NCBI GenBank assembly: GCA_014706295.1
Contig: JACSVZ010000004.1
Coordinates: forward strand, 87,675,047-87,739,046
Source: Lycocorax pyrrhopterus obiensis
Taxonomy: Eukaryota > Chordata > Aves > Passeriformes > Paradisaeidae
DNA: 64,000 nt
Direction of reading: 5' to 3'
Below the pieces are notes generated by a model. That model did no database searches. It saw only the letters and a list, made by a program, of their open reading frames with translations, and was not told the DNA's origin. Position 1 is the first letter of the stretch. Each line of letters opens with the position of its first letter. The position numbers and the translations under genes are program-made. Below are positions 42,001-54,200 of the stretch, piece by piece.

Positions 42001-42055
42001 TGTGGAGACTGTCAGGAGAGTTCTCTGCATGTATTATGATGTAAAAGCAAATTAG
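36087..42055 (+). CDS. GSTA4: Alpha-class glutathione S-transferase, GSTA4-like copy 1
   Basis: A cytosolic alpha GST conjugates glutathione to electrophiles; GSTA4 types favour 4-hydroxyalkenals from lipid peroxidation. The coding exons are 36087-36173 (exon begins 36074 with 13 nt of 5'UTR), 38012-38063, 38797-38929, 40064-40205, 41205-41336 and 41912-42055. They join in frame to 229 residues. Visible are Tyr9 (catalytic) in [13 protein letters not shown], the GSH-site motifs [11 protein letters not shown] and [15 protein letters not shown] at the start of the helical domain, and GQDFLVGN...SWAD. The FLETREQ segment and ending [12 protein letters not shown] resemble human GSTA4, and it is the copy nearest CILK1, as GSTA4 is in mammals. 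Odd points: residue 15 is Lys where most alpha GSTs have the functionally important Arg15, and the C-terminus ([11 protein letters not shown]) is longer than the usual 222. Exon 4 uses donor GTATGT, leaving GCC TT|G split. Confidence 0.95.
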
Positions 42056-42960
42056 TTTGCCTGGCTGCAGGCCATAAGAGAACTGCCAGATTGCACACAT
42101 CCAGTTGTGCTGCGAAGGAGTGTTTGGGAGGTGTTTCAATGGGCAGGAGGTCGTGCCCTCACACAAAATGTAATTGGCAGGTATCTTTTATAACAGTTCA
42201 GTACTAGCCTATTTTCTGCTTCATTCATCTCGAGATTTTTCCTGGTAATTTTAAGCAAGTGAAATAGGAGCAAGCACACTGTTTTCCTAGAGACTTTGTG
42301 GAATAGCAAAAAAGAGAAATGTGAGTTGCTGACTGTTGCAGGTCTGCACCATGAATGGGTAGAGAAACGACACAAAGTCCAGGCTCAGGCATAAATGGAA
42401 GCAAGCGATTTAATAATTTTTCCAAAGGCTTTTATATGTTAGTTCACAAAAGTGGGTTAAATGGCATAAAGTAATTGGTCTTTTGGCCATCCACCCCTTG
42501 AGGGGATTGGCCAAGTTTTAAGACACTCATTTCTAAATATTTTTCTAGTTTGAACCATAACAATACTGCAAAACAACCTGCAGGTGCAAGAAGTTTACAA
42601 AACTGTAACATTGTTTTGAATAACTTGCATGGGAAGGACAGAGCTCTCACAAAATGCTGCAGAAAGCTGGAAAATTTCTCTGCAAAAGCTTTTCAGTGTC
42701 TACAGCTGACAGCTTCAGCATGTCATGCTGTTTCTGAGAACTTTTTTTGTAGATCTAGAGCAGATTTTTATATGATGATTGCTCCCAATGTAGGCCTTTA
42801 TTGTTCTTTAATATCACTGTTGGCAAATGAAACAAGTAGTTTTTAAAGACAGTAGGAGTGAGGTCTTTCTCCTGCCAGTTCTACTGGACATCAGTGACTT
42901 GTCTGAAATGTCAACACTGTGCCTTTATAACTAAGCTGCACTTTTATTAATGAATTAGGA

Positions 42961-43030
42961 AATAAACTGACTGCCAGATGACATTTTTGTTTAACTGCTG
43001 CATCTAGAGGACCTGTACTAATCAAATAAA
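42961..43030 (+). other. Polyadenylation signals of GSTA4-like copy 1
   Basis: AATAAA occurs at 42961-42966 and again at 43025-43030. The second is followed by a GT-rich stretch (TTTTTGTGGAGTC ... TCCTGTTGGTCTC), as expected downstream of a cleavage site. The 3'UTR would then run from 42056 to about 43.05 kb. Confidence 0.6.
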
Positions 43031-43059
43031 CTTTTTGTGGAGTCACATTGTCCTGTTGG

Positions 43060-45428
43060 TCTCGTGAATGAAGGTTGGGGCTTGCAAACATGATTTTTAC
43101 TTTTCTTGTAGCTTAAATTCTTTGTGTTTGATACGAGGAGGGTCCTTGTTAACCCATACACCTCATGGAAAGGTATATTTTGTTTGTGTTTATAAACAAG
43201 AGAATGAAGATGTGAAAGAGAGGTAATAAACCATTACACAAACCTGATACAGCTCCTCTCTAGTACCAACCAAACTCAAAATGTTGTTTCTTCTCCCCTT
43301 TTTTTTTTAACTCTATGGTTTCCTCAGACAGCTAGACAAAGGAATTTAAAATGGTTTTAATCACTTCAACAAATGGCACTTAGGTTTTGAAAAGCTGCTC
43401 TGCAGGATGTTATCTTGGGGTTTCATATTTGTTATTTATAGTTCTACATTAATGACATAGCTTTCAAGAAAAGACTTGTGCTCAATCGCTAATGGCACTG
43501 GTTTATTCCTGTGTTAGCTTGGGTTGAGAAATACGATGCTGCTTGACACTGGGATGTAGTAAGTACACTCATCTGGTATTTGATGAACAAGATGCCCACT
43601 TGAGAGCTCATCAGACTCCCCAGCTTCAGCACAATAGAAGTTTTCAGTGCTACAAACACCTTTCCCTCATTGCCGTGTATACAAAGTTTGTATTGACCTA
43701 CCGTAGTTCATTAGCTACTGTAATGTCAATTGCAATTACAGTTCAGTCCTTGGTTCAATCTCAGATTAGTTTCATAGAAAAGTTTGGAAAACCCTGTAGT
43801 TGTTGACCGTAATTCCTTGCTAAGTGAACTTTTTCTCCGCAATATGAGGAAAGTTGTGGCGTAATGCTGTTCAAGAGGTCCATAAGCAAAGATGCAGTGG
43901 ACATAGGAGGTGCCTCTGCCACTACTTGTTGGTGATAAGCCTAACAGCTGATGGTTATGCCTTTTAGTAAACAGAGTGGTACAGCAGCAATGAATGTGAG
44001 CAGAAGAACAGTTGGTACTGAAGCCTTGTCATCAACACTGTTACATGTTTGGAACAGGGTTAACTTCAGCACAGCTCAAGAGTGGTTGTGTGGAATGAAT
44101 GCCACTTAAACAGCATTTGGTGCACTCTTGGAGCACATTTTTCAGTTTAATTTCACCCAGAAAGAATCCAGTTTGTACACTCCAAGATCACACCGTGATG
44201 GGAGCCAAAGTACAGTTAAGAAATTAATTTTTAAAACATCGTCCTGTTTCAGACCACTAATGTAGATATACCCTCCAATGCTCCAGGTCTGGCCCAACTG
44301 ATGGTTCATTTCCTGATATTTCAGTAAATTGTTGATGAGAACTTCTATTTTGTTTCATTATTTTTTACTTATCTTGTTGATTTGTTTTGAAATGAAGACA
44401 CCTTAAAAGTGTTTATACATTGTGTGGACTTCTCCATATAAAATCTACAGCCATGTTTGCTTATGCTGTGGTGGCAGGGCTATATGGTGTGACAGTGCTG
44501 TGGGTTAACCCTGCCTGATAACCTGCTTATTTTGATATTCCCATGCAGGTTTGTCAGTTTACTTTCTAACCTGTAAAGAGCAGCAGGTTTACAGACTTTT
44601 ATTGTGATCTTCCATATTCTGGGCAAACTGGAGATGAAATCGGCTTAAATCTAAGTATTTTACAAAATGTTTTTTTTACTGAGCAACCTTGAGTCCTGGT
44701 AAGCACTCTGGCAGTAATTATTTAGGGGGGTAGCTGACTTGAGTATTGCTTTTACAACACATCAGAGCTCTTCAGTTCTGTTACCAGCCTTCAAGACAGT
44801 AGTAAACAAGTAAAATATACAGATGTTTGTTGCTGTTTGTCCTACGTCTCTCAGTGTTGTCAGCCCAATAATTCCTGGCTAAAAATTAGTTAAGAACACA
44901 TAATAACCTCAGATTTGTTTCACTATTAACTGTCACAAAGCACTCAGGTGTTAGGCAGTTTTGATGTGTTCTCCAAGAAGGACTTGGGGTTTTCTTCAAC
45001 TCTTGCTCTGGTAAGATCTATTTATGTACAAATCAGCCTGGAGCATCATTCTGCTAGCCAAGTAAATTATGCTTAGTGGAGGTAAGGGTTGTGATCCTAG
45101 ACAACCATTTTTGGTTTAAAACACTCTCTGCTAATGGAATGACAAGTTCATTTCCATTGAAAACACTAGGATAATTCTCACTGATTAAATAGCGAGTACA
45201 GGATATTTGCTTTAGTACACATTATGGTTTCTGATGACCATATGGGATCTTTACTCTGCATTGTGCTTGCTGATGTTTTGGTATATTGCAGTTAATTCCA
45301 CTGGAACTCTACTATTTGGATGAGCACATCTGAACATGCAAAAGAAGCATCAGCTATTCATAGGAATTTTTCAAGTCTCCTGCATGCATCTTGAGGCACA
45401 TCTTCACACCTGACTATAGCAACACTAA
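43060..45428 (+). other. Intergenic DNA between GSTA copies, no feature seen
   Basis: Ordinary AT-rich sequence. I looked for relics of GSTA exons 2 and 3, which should precede the exon-4 relic at 46.4 kb, and saw none. No transposon was recognised. Confidence 0.5.
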
Positions 45429-45498
45429 CAAAAAAAAAAAAAAACAACCAAACAACAAAAAAACCCCAAAAACCAAAAAACCAAACAAAAAAACCACA
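45429..45498. repeat. A/C-rich low-complexity tract
   Basis: A poly-A run followed by AAAC/AACC words. It could be the tail of an old retroposed sequence, but nothing recognisable precedes it. Confidence 0.8.
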
Positions 45499-45639
45499 AG
45501 ATGCCAAATTCAGGGAAAACTAGCCAGGTCAACTGACTGGAGGATTCCTAACACTGCTTCTAGCAGGCACTTGACAGCTATTCCTATGCTAAGTATCACT
45601 TGCCAAAGGCCACCATAGGCAAAATAGACTTGATTTGGG

Positions 45640-46010
45640 GGAAATGTCTTTATTACCAATTAATATAGTTGGTTGGTGAGAGAGAAAAACAGTAACTTTT
45701 AACACCTTCCTCCCACTCCTCTTCTTCCCAGGCTCAACCTCTCTCCTTCGTTCCCAACTCCTCTGCCTTCTCCCCTCCTTCTCCTCGTGTGTAAGGCATT
45801 ATCCTCGCTGTTTTTCCCTGGCACTCTGCCGTGCACTGTTCTGCCCCTTAAACACATTCTGCAGCGCCGCCGGGCCATGGGCTCAGCCGGCCCCGCGGTG
45901 GGTGGTTGGATCCGACTGGAACCGGCTGTGTCCGGCGGGGGCCGCCCGGCCTCCCCTCACGGAGCGCCCGCTGGAGCCAGCGCCCCGTACCGCTGTGTCT
46001 GGTTTAATAA
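45640..46010 (-). mobile_element. LTR-like avian ERV fragment, reverse
   Basis: Phrases such as TAATATAGTTGGTTGGTGAG, CACCTTCCTCCCACTCCTCT, CTTCTTCCCAGGCTCAACCT and GGTGGGTGGTTGGATCCGAC strongly recall avian endogenous-retrovirus LTR sequence seen in antisense. This is memory-based and unsearched. It lies just upstream of the GSTA exon-4 relic, and the 184-codon frame across it is not a gene. Confidence 0.5.
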
Positions 46011-46367
46011 GCTGGTCCCTCAGCGGCTTTCCAAAAGGGTCGTGGGGATCACGGGGACCTGCTGGTGGTGGCCCACAGCTTTGAGGTCCAAGAGGGGAAA
46101 AGTTCGCGTTCCAGAGGCGTGTAGGACCTGGACACCAGGGCGCCTGGGCACTGCTGGTGCAGAGGAGTTCTCCGGAGGCTTCACTCGGAACCCGAAATTC
46201 GGAATTTGCATTAAACCCCAAATCCTGCTCCTAGGAAAGGCTATTTTATTTGCTCCTTTGGAAAATCTGAGACGTAGGCAACTCCTCGGCGTGTCCCGGG
46301 GCTCCCTTTCAGCAACTCGGGAGCTGTCGGCATGGAATTAGCCTGACATTGCTTTTCCTGCCCCCAG

Positions 46368-46501
46368 GTGGGGCCCTGCGCTTTCGGCAGGTGCCCTCGG
46401 TGGGGGCTGGCGGGAGGGAGGCGGTGCATCCCGGAGCCATCCTCAGCCACAGAGCCCGAAAAGTTCACCCTCCATGGGAAGGACCTGAAGGACAGACCCT
46501 G
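46368..46501 (+). pseudogene. GSTA pseudogene relic, exon 4
   Basis: After a well-formed acceptor (TTTTCCTGCCCCCAG) comes GTGGGGCCCTG..., which aligns to GSTA exon 4. CAGGTGCCC, GGAGCCATCCTCAGC and GGGAAGGACCTGAAGGA match the intact genes at the expected positions. The relic is 134 bp against 133 bp in both functional copies. The extra base falls between the CATCCTC and GGGAAGG anchors and shifts frame. Substitutions in the middle destroy the [11 protein letters not shown] motif, including the glutathione-contacting Gln-Thr, and are biased toward G and C. The start (G|GT GG) is like copy 1 rather than copy 2 (AT GG). It is a dead third GSTA copy lying between the two live ones. Confidence 0.85.
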
Positions 46502-48830
46502 GTGCAGTAACTTCAAACCGCGAAGCACCAGATGCTCGTTTTTAACATGTGACTATTTTTGGAGTCAATGGCAACAAATAATATTATCAGAATGCAGTTT
46601 TTCTGTAAAGCATGGTTAACCTCTGAGCAGCTGGCTGGAAGCATGTCTACAAGCCACCTTGGAGTGCAGAGCAGAGAAAAGCATATATATACACATTTCC
46701 AGCAGCTCTTTCCAAGCTTTGTTTCAGTGCTGACTTCTTGTTGGAATTTCTCGTGTTGCATCCTGTGCCTGTTGTCTCTTCTACTTTCACTGTGGTCCTC
46801 CGAGGACAGCCTGGTCCTGGCCCCTCTGCAGCTACATATTAGGTAGGTGAAGAGAGTAACTAGATCCTTGGCACTTCACTATTTCACATTTTTATCAAAG
46901 GGCTAAAAGAAAAATTAGCACATTTCACAGTAAATAAAATAAAGTGCCAATAGGTAGGAAAGTTGAAACTCAGTGATCTGAATCATTATGCATACTGGGA
47001 ATTAATAAACCAGAGGCATTTAGTCTTGTTAAATGCACTTTGCCTAAATTCCCACTGATGTGAGAAGCAGGAACTCAGAGGAGAAGGACCTGAAGAACAC
47101 AGTGGATAATGAGCCATATGCCAGCTCCCAGCATGCCACTGGCATCTGAAAATGCTAATGTGACCTTGGTGCATAGTGGACATTTTCAAATAGCATTGAA
47201 TGTCTGACTCTGACATTGACCCAAGAACCATGTGGCTATAGGCACCACTTAATCCTAATGCAGAACTGGGAACAATTTTCTAGTTACGCTGCAGATTTGT
47301 GTTGCTTACCCTACAACTACTGCTTTCCATTTAAGACCAATTTCAACACTGCAGCAGTACCATTTAATCTCACACCTGTAAATGTCATCCAAGAGAAGAT
47401 GGAATGGAATGTTAGCCTTTCTGGCAAGAGAAAAGAAGCTTCACCTCATGGTTCAGCCTCAGATGCCAGAGCTTAGTACATACAGCTGGCTTAGCCCTGA
47501 CAGCCTACTTGGATACAGGTTAGTTCAAACAGAGAATATCTTTCCACTCGCTTTCTCAAGGAAGTAGTTACCTTATTTAACTCTTGCTATTATTCAGCAG
47601 ATGGTTTTGCTGCAGGAGAACGTCAGTCAAGGGGTGATCTGGGAGACAACTCTTCTGGATTCCTTTGAAAATCTAATTTGAACACTGAGAAAGTTCAGAA
47701 CAGGTTGCACAGAGACAGCTTTGAAATAAGCAGTGTGACTCTCACACTTTTCAGAGTATCTTGTTGTTCTGCATTCTCCCAAACTATGCCCACACAACAA
47801 AACAGAAGTGTAACAGAAGTGTGTGTGTCTTAATTAAACAAGCACACTATTTTTCTAGTGCCATGGTGCTTTTTTGTTAATAGTAGCAGTCGCTAAAATG
47901 AAGGCAGTGTAGGGCTGAGGCTGGAGAACGTGTATCTCCAGGATCTGGGGGTCATTTTTACCCTGCAAGACAGAGTAAGACTTCACTAGTTGGATAGTAT
48001 CCTGGCTCTCCTTGAAGCAAGTGGGATGTCTATTCAAAACAGACAACTGAACTGTAGAGGTTTGGGCCCCAAAGATTGTTGTGTCTTTTCTGCTTATTCC
48101 AATATAGAAGATTAGGAATCTCTACATCCAGCAGTGAAACATATCCCCATTAACACTTTTCTAACATGAGTGTACATATGGTATTTTATTACTACCAATT
48201 TATTACCTTGTGTATAGAGACCATACACAGTTTCAGCATGGTTCTCAAGCACACCAAAGTCACCTTTCAGTATTTGTGGTATGGTAAGGACAGTTCAGGT
48301 CTCTGAGTACATACATGCAGTTTAACCTGTCACCATGCAGGCTGATGAAAAGAGGCTTATGTATGTGTAAGGGAGCTGTTGCCTTTGTGAACTGGGCACT
48401 GAGGTCTATAGTGCTGCTAACTAGCTGGGCAAGATGAGCCAGATTCCTATTCCATTATCAAACTTGCATTGAGAACTTTCCCTTGAGAACAAAGGAACAA
48501 AAGCACATGAAGGTTTGTATCTGACCCAATGCATTTATCTTTCCCCTCATGTTTTATGTATCTTGTACCATATCTACACTTTCTTCTGATATTTTTTCAT
48601 TTTTAGTTTTTAAGGAAATGCAACAACTGTTGTACATGTGCAACTTACAGAACTGACTAAGGATGCAGAAATAAACCTGAAATGAAGGTTTAGATTGTAA
48701 ATTACTTCATCAACTCTTTTCTAGAGCAAAACTCAGAAAAGTCATTAGTTTTTTAATTTCTATAAACATTTTTCCTCTTGAATCAAGCTGGTTACAATCG
48801 TTCATAGCTGTCAGACTTCTGAGGCCAGAA
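46502..48830 (+). other. Region between GSTA relic exons; exon 5 relic not found
   Basis: 2.3 kb of ordinary sequence. A relic of exon 5 (IDMYV... RYFPVFEK) would be expected here but I could not see one, so it is lost or too diverged. Confidence 0.5.
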
Positions 48831-48908
48831 GTCCAGCAACTGATGGAAGCTATCCTGATGGTAGAAGAGAAAGTGCCCTCCATTCTCTCCACATTTCCTT
48901 TTCTGCGG
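48831..48908 (+). pseudogene. GSTA pseudogene relic, exon 6 (3' part)
   Basis: Twenty-six uninterrupted codons read [20 protein letters not shown] followed by TFPFLR. This matches the [17 protein letters not shown]...LSGFPQLQ end of exon 6 in the intact genes. The 5' part of the exon (HGQDFLVGN) is degraded beyond clear alignment. The splice donor that should follow is gone: the base after CGG is GAAATT instead of GT. Same strand and order as the exon-4 relic 2.3 kb upstream, so both probably belong to one dead gene. Confidence 0.85.
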
Positions 48909-51900
48909 GAAATTAAATTGAATAGTTATACACACATACACATTTCAAGTTTTGAGGAAGACAAAATTCTTGGCAGTTTCTTGCACTCTTACAGAACGCA
49001 GATGTAATCAAGAGAGAATCGGGAAATACAGCCAACAGAGTAAAATACAAAGAATAGAAGACAAAAAAGCAGAGCTGAGATATGCATGTGAGAAGTGAAT
49101 TACAGATCAATTAGTTACAAAAATTACTAGATAAATTATTTTTATGCATGTGATTTCAGTAAGAGAGACAGAGAAGGGCTTTCATCTTCCCTATCTTATA
49201 ATACAAGCAATGAAAAGCAACATTTTCACAATAAGACAGTGGATCTCATTGTTAGAGGATGTCATTGAGGCCAGGAATTTAATTGGATGAAAGTAGTATG
49301 AAGGATATACTGAATGCGGTGAAATCCTGAAAGATATTGAACATTTAGGGGCTAAGCAGCTCTCTAGTGCAAAAAGATTAAACTTCGAAAGGCAGGTTAT
49401 CCCAGTATTGATCACTATATGGTTTTATACCTTGCCTTGTAGGCTTGTACCATCTGACTTGCATCTGCTTTTCTCTGAAGTTGTGCCATCTGCTCTTACG
49501 AAGTTGCCTCCTCCCTCATGATCAGCCTTGAGCCACCATCTGATGAAGCTGATTTCACAGGGTTTTGTTAGCTTGATTAAAGCTTTCCCCACCCCATTCT
49601 TAGTAGTAGAAAATAAAAAGATTCTTTAAATCTAAGTTTAGATTATTAGTAGTTTTAGTTGTAATAATGCACATAAAGTGAGAGTCCTCAAAAGACTCCC
49701 AGAACATAAGTTACCAAATAGAGGTAACATACACTCATACAAGTTTCTGTCAAAATATGAAATAATTATAATACCTGAGCTATTTAAGTTAAATATTTCT
49801 CGATGAAATTTGTACTACTAAAGGTATGTTTCAGTTGTCTTTGAAACCTTAATCTTGCCTATCACATGCTTTGATAAATCAGCCCTTTGACCATGTTGAG
49901 ATAGTTAGATCAATAAAGACTAAACAATCCAAACAACAATGTAGTCTCCATTTAAACTCTCCTCACAGCACTACAGTGGGTGTAAATCAGAATTAGGGTT
50001 ATTGTTTTCAGACTTTCCTGTGCCAGTGGTCCAGCTGAGAGCCAAAGAGCTCAGAGAAGTTGGTGTGAGTGTGACTAGAGGCTTGGTTGACCTTGCTTTG
50101 GGCATTCAGTAAAGCTTCCTGCACAGAACCAGAGCAGTCACTGAAGGTTTGCAGCAAGTCTAGACTTAAGTGATGCGTGACTTGTTGTACCTATTCATGT
50201 GGACTCTATTTTTATCACAGTGGTGTTGTGCTTCAGTTTAGGAGTGCAATAAGCAGCATGGGGAGAATCCTCCTACCCTTCTGTGTTTAATTCTTTGGTG
50301 GCAGTTAGTGATGTACCCTGTGCCCACCTCTGAGAGGATGCTGCAATCAGGCATCATCCCCCAAGCCAACTGCTTGGTGTTTTGTGAGGATTGCAGGTAG
50401 ATACATTTTGAGAAGACACTGAACTTGCCTCATCTACAGCACAAGGAAGTGTGTCCACAGAGCACAGTGGGAAGGTGACATGCCAGGACATGGTATACTC
50501 ACTAGTTAAAATCTGCCTTTGCCCAACCCCAGATCACTTAAGTGACACCTGGGCCCCACGCCTGCTGCGTAAATACTCCTGGGTGTGGCTTAACAAAGCG
50601 TGTGTAAAAGAAACTTCTTTTCTTTTCTGCTCTAGAGGTTTACAGAACACCTATTCAAGTTATAGATAGCAGCAACCTCATTGATATGATTACCTTCAGA
50701 TTCCAAAGGAGCTTTGTAATTATGTTATGAAAGGCTGTGCTGGAAGCAAAATAAAAAGAGAACAAGGGGGAAAGTCTTTTTGTCGAACAGGAATGTGTAG
50801 AAGGGGAACAACAGTCAAATCTGGATGTGGCCGTATTCAACAAATCCAAAAAGCATCCGAATGCTTTGCTTGACAACTCAGTCAGCCCTGAGCCTTAAAT
50901 TAGGGACCTCTCCCTCCCATTCTTCTTTGCCACCAAGCCTACTGCTGTCCTTGGCAGCATCTGAGACTGCAGGTAGGAAAAAGAGACTTCAGTTACACAC
51001 ATGCCCTTCAGTGGTCTCTGTTCCTGAACCAACTTTTGCACTCAGGTGCATGCTGATATCAAAGACCTCGAAAGCAGGAATAGATTAATCTTGATTCAGT
51101 ACTGCCATGGGTAGGTATGAACAAATGCTCCTTCATACTCAGCCATCTGTGTATGTGCTGCATTCCTACTGTAGCCACATCTGCGTTACTGGTTTAGGCT
51201 CATGGGGATCATCATGCCCGTGCTTGATACAGCATGCATTTACACACTGTTCAGACCTTCCAAAATAGGGTACCTATGCTGCTAGCTGGGAACTGTTCTG
51301 GGCCTCTGCTGGACTTCTGACCAATATTTAGGAATTTTCTGCAGGGTAGCCTGGTAGTAACTGGGTTTGACATAGAAAAAATACAGAAACATGCATTTAA
51401 TGTTACACTTCACTCAGGACATTATGAACTTAAGAGAGAGTTAGAATTAGGTGAACTGTAAAGAAGCACCATACAGTTGGGTTTTGCTGACAGCGTCAAT
51501 CTCTGTAGCACATAAATTACAAATTTGCAGGAAGACTCTAGGGGAAGTGCATCCTCTAGAAGAGACTGCCAGCAATTTCCAGGCAGAGAAACAAAACTCC
51601 AATTGCGAGGAAAAAGTTACCTGGAGACTTTTGTCCTGAGATTCCCCATAGTGAGGTGCTGTGTTAGTACAGTCATAGCTTTAGACAGACAAATACAATT
51701 TTGATATCAGGGTGGGTTCTGTGAACAGATCTTCAGATTAGTTGTACTGATGTCTGCTGCAGGGGTGTAAAGTGATGCCCAACATCACATGTGGGTCTGT
51801 GCTAGAGTAAAGAACCTTATCATAACACCCAAATCCCATTTTCCATTTGCTATGCCGTCCTTGTGTCTGTTCACATCCACTTTCAGTTTGGGGATTTTTA

Positions 51901-53252
51901 GCTGAAATACAGATAGAAAAGCTGAAACAGTGACTTCTTGTGGGTAAGAAAATTATAGTTTATTTCATCTCTGAGTATTAGCCATGTACATTCAATTAAA
52001 AAAATTAATGCTATTGCCTTGAGACATAGGGTGAGTTGTGACATAAATGGCTCATCTGTTTTTTATATCAAGTAGGCTTGATACTGTATTTCAAAGTAAT
52101 TGAGCCCTGTTATCCCATACTTTGGGTAACTTTTCTATGCCATACAGCAGCAAAAAGAAAAACCTGCTAAATAATTAAATAAGCCTAGAAACTTAAGTGG
52201 TTTTTCTGTAAATGATTAATATTACCTTAAATATGACCCAGAAAAAATCTATAATTTTCTCAGTGTTTTTAAATGTCTTGCTGTTGTATTTGGGTAAAAT
52301 GCCCCCAAAATTCCAAGAGAACAGTTCGATGGCTACCACAGAAACTATGAGGTTACCGTCATGGTATAGTCAAAGCAGCAAACAAAGACTGTCTCTGTCT
52401 TGGGTGTCAGTTTTCAGAGCCCTACGTCTTTAAGCTGGATAGTATCAGTTTAACAGCATTGGGCGTTTTTTTTTTCTCTAATTGGGCATGGCTAGAAACT
52501 CCCCCAAGCTGCAGAGTTTAAACAGCCCTGGGGAACCTGCCTGTGCTAGGTGGAGTCTGAGTTAAGGTCAGAAGGTAAGTAAGAACTTAAAAATTCCTTT
52601 TTCTTAAAGTGTTTGCATTACTGTTTTTAAGTGAAACTACTTCTAAGTTTTTTAGGGCATCTGCTGGTGTAGCGTAAATTCTTTTTTCTCTTTAGTCTGT
52701 CCGTGTACCAGGTAGACTAAAAATGGCTTGATAGTTATTCACCAGCTGGAAGCTGCAGGAGAGAAAATGCTAGAAAAAGATGTGTTTTAACCAGGAAATG
52801 AATTCTGTGGTGCAGTCCAGAGCTGACCAGGACAGCCATGAAACAGCCGAGGGGACAAGGTGCAAGCCTCTAGCACTGTGTTGGTTTCTTCTAGGTTGGA
52901 GCAGGAAAGCTGGCCCGTGGGATATGCTGGACTCAGATCCCAGCTCCAGGGCTGAAGAGCACTTCCTGCTGAGTGCTGCTGTTTCTGGAAGACAATGATC
53001 TCTTAAATTGTTCTTGCATCCCTGAGATGCATGCTCAGAGAAATTCCAGACAGGTGTTACTAAGGCTCACAAGGCAATAGGAAATAGGATAGAAATACGG
53101 ACTTCAGACAAAAACAATTTTAAAAAATGTATATAGTCAAATTTTGTCTTGAGGTCTTTGCTAGACATCAGGGTAGTGTATGCGAGATGCGATTACTTAT
53201 TTGGCTGCAGCATAAATTCATGACATGAACCAGTTCTTCAGCAGTGTCTGGG
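48909..53252 (+). other. Intergenic DNA, only a doubtful GSTA exon-7 relic
   Basis: Mostly AT-rich DNA without supported genes. Around 49484-49548 the words GAAGTT-CCT...CAGCC...CCACC-TGATGAA recall GSTA exon 7 ([16 protein letters not shown]), but frame and identity are poor. Short frames elsewhere show no domains. Confidence 0.4.
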
Positions 53253-54200
53253 TGTCTTGGTTTGAAAGACAGGTGTCTGTCAAGGAAGGCAGGAGCCTCC
53301 CCTTAAATGGAAAATGCAACTCCCTTCCCTCCGTATTATTATAATTTTGAAATTAAGGGGGTTTCAGGCAAAGATATGAGGGGTAGAAATAACAGTTCTT
53401 TACTAATATATATATATATATATATATGTATGACAAGGCAAACAACCAACAATAACTCTGGCAGTAACAGCGAACAGAACCACAAACCCAGTGCCAGCCT
53501 CTCTCGGCTGTCGGGCCCTTTCCCCTTTGGTGCAGTTCCGGTCACAGCCGGCAGGGGCGCTGGCGGCTCCCGGTGAGCAGGGCGGGTGCGATGGTTCCCC
53601 CGCGGCTGCAGGGGGCGCTCCGGAGCGAGCTCGGGGAGCACGCGGTGATGGCGGCTCGGGGTCCCGGGAAAGGATGGACGAAAAGCTTCACAAACCGTCT
53701 GGGCGGCTGATCCCGGTGTCCGGCCGGACCCTCGGGAGCAGCAGGCTGGAACAGCAGAGACGAGCACAGATCCCGGGTGGCAGACGAGATGTATCAAACT
53801 CCGGAGCTGCAGTGGGAGCCTCGGGAGGACCCAGCCGGCAAAGGGTGTGCAGGGCTACAGTGTAGTGAAGGATCCAAGCGGCGGCGGAGGCAGGGCGGCT
53901 GCAGCCCGGCTCCCAGCAGGGCAGGGAAAGGTGGGCTTGGGAATCCCGGATTTCTCCGGTCGAAGGAAAGCAGACGAAAAACAGGAACCTCCAGCTCTGA
54001 CCAACTCCTTCTGAACACAGAGAGCACCAGCAGCCCCAGCTGCACCCAACCCCCCCCCCACCAGGTGAAAGACAAGTAGCTAGTTGGACCCCCCCCCCAC
54101 CCTCTGTGGCCAGGTCTTTTGTTCTTCTTAAGCACCTAGCAGTCTGTCCCCTGGCAACATATATGGGGAAAATTCTTTAAGAGAAAAAGAAAACAGGAGA
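53253..54200. mobile_element. LTR-like block, probable avian ERV LTR
   Basis: It begins TGTCTTGGTTTGAAAGACAG, followed by GGAAGGCAGGAGCCTCC, a start I associate with abundant passerine ERV LTRs (memory, not searched). It continues through AAATAACAGTTCTTTACTA, an internal (TA)n tract at 53405-53427, a CpG-rich segment, and two poly-C runs near 54050 and 54095. A retroviral pol relic on the minus strand follows immediately, so this could be its 3' LTR. The right border is not defined. The 152- and 124-codon frames here are GC-rich artefacts. Confidence 0.55.

Noticed and set aside
45787..46341. 184-codon open frame
   Set aside because: Spans the LTR-like and GC-rich DNA upstream of the GSTA relic; no conserved domain.
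53339..53865. 152- and 124-codon frames on opposite strands
   Set aside because: They overlap each other in the CpG-rich part of an LTR-like block and include translated (TA)n; composition artefacts.
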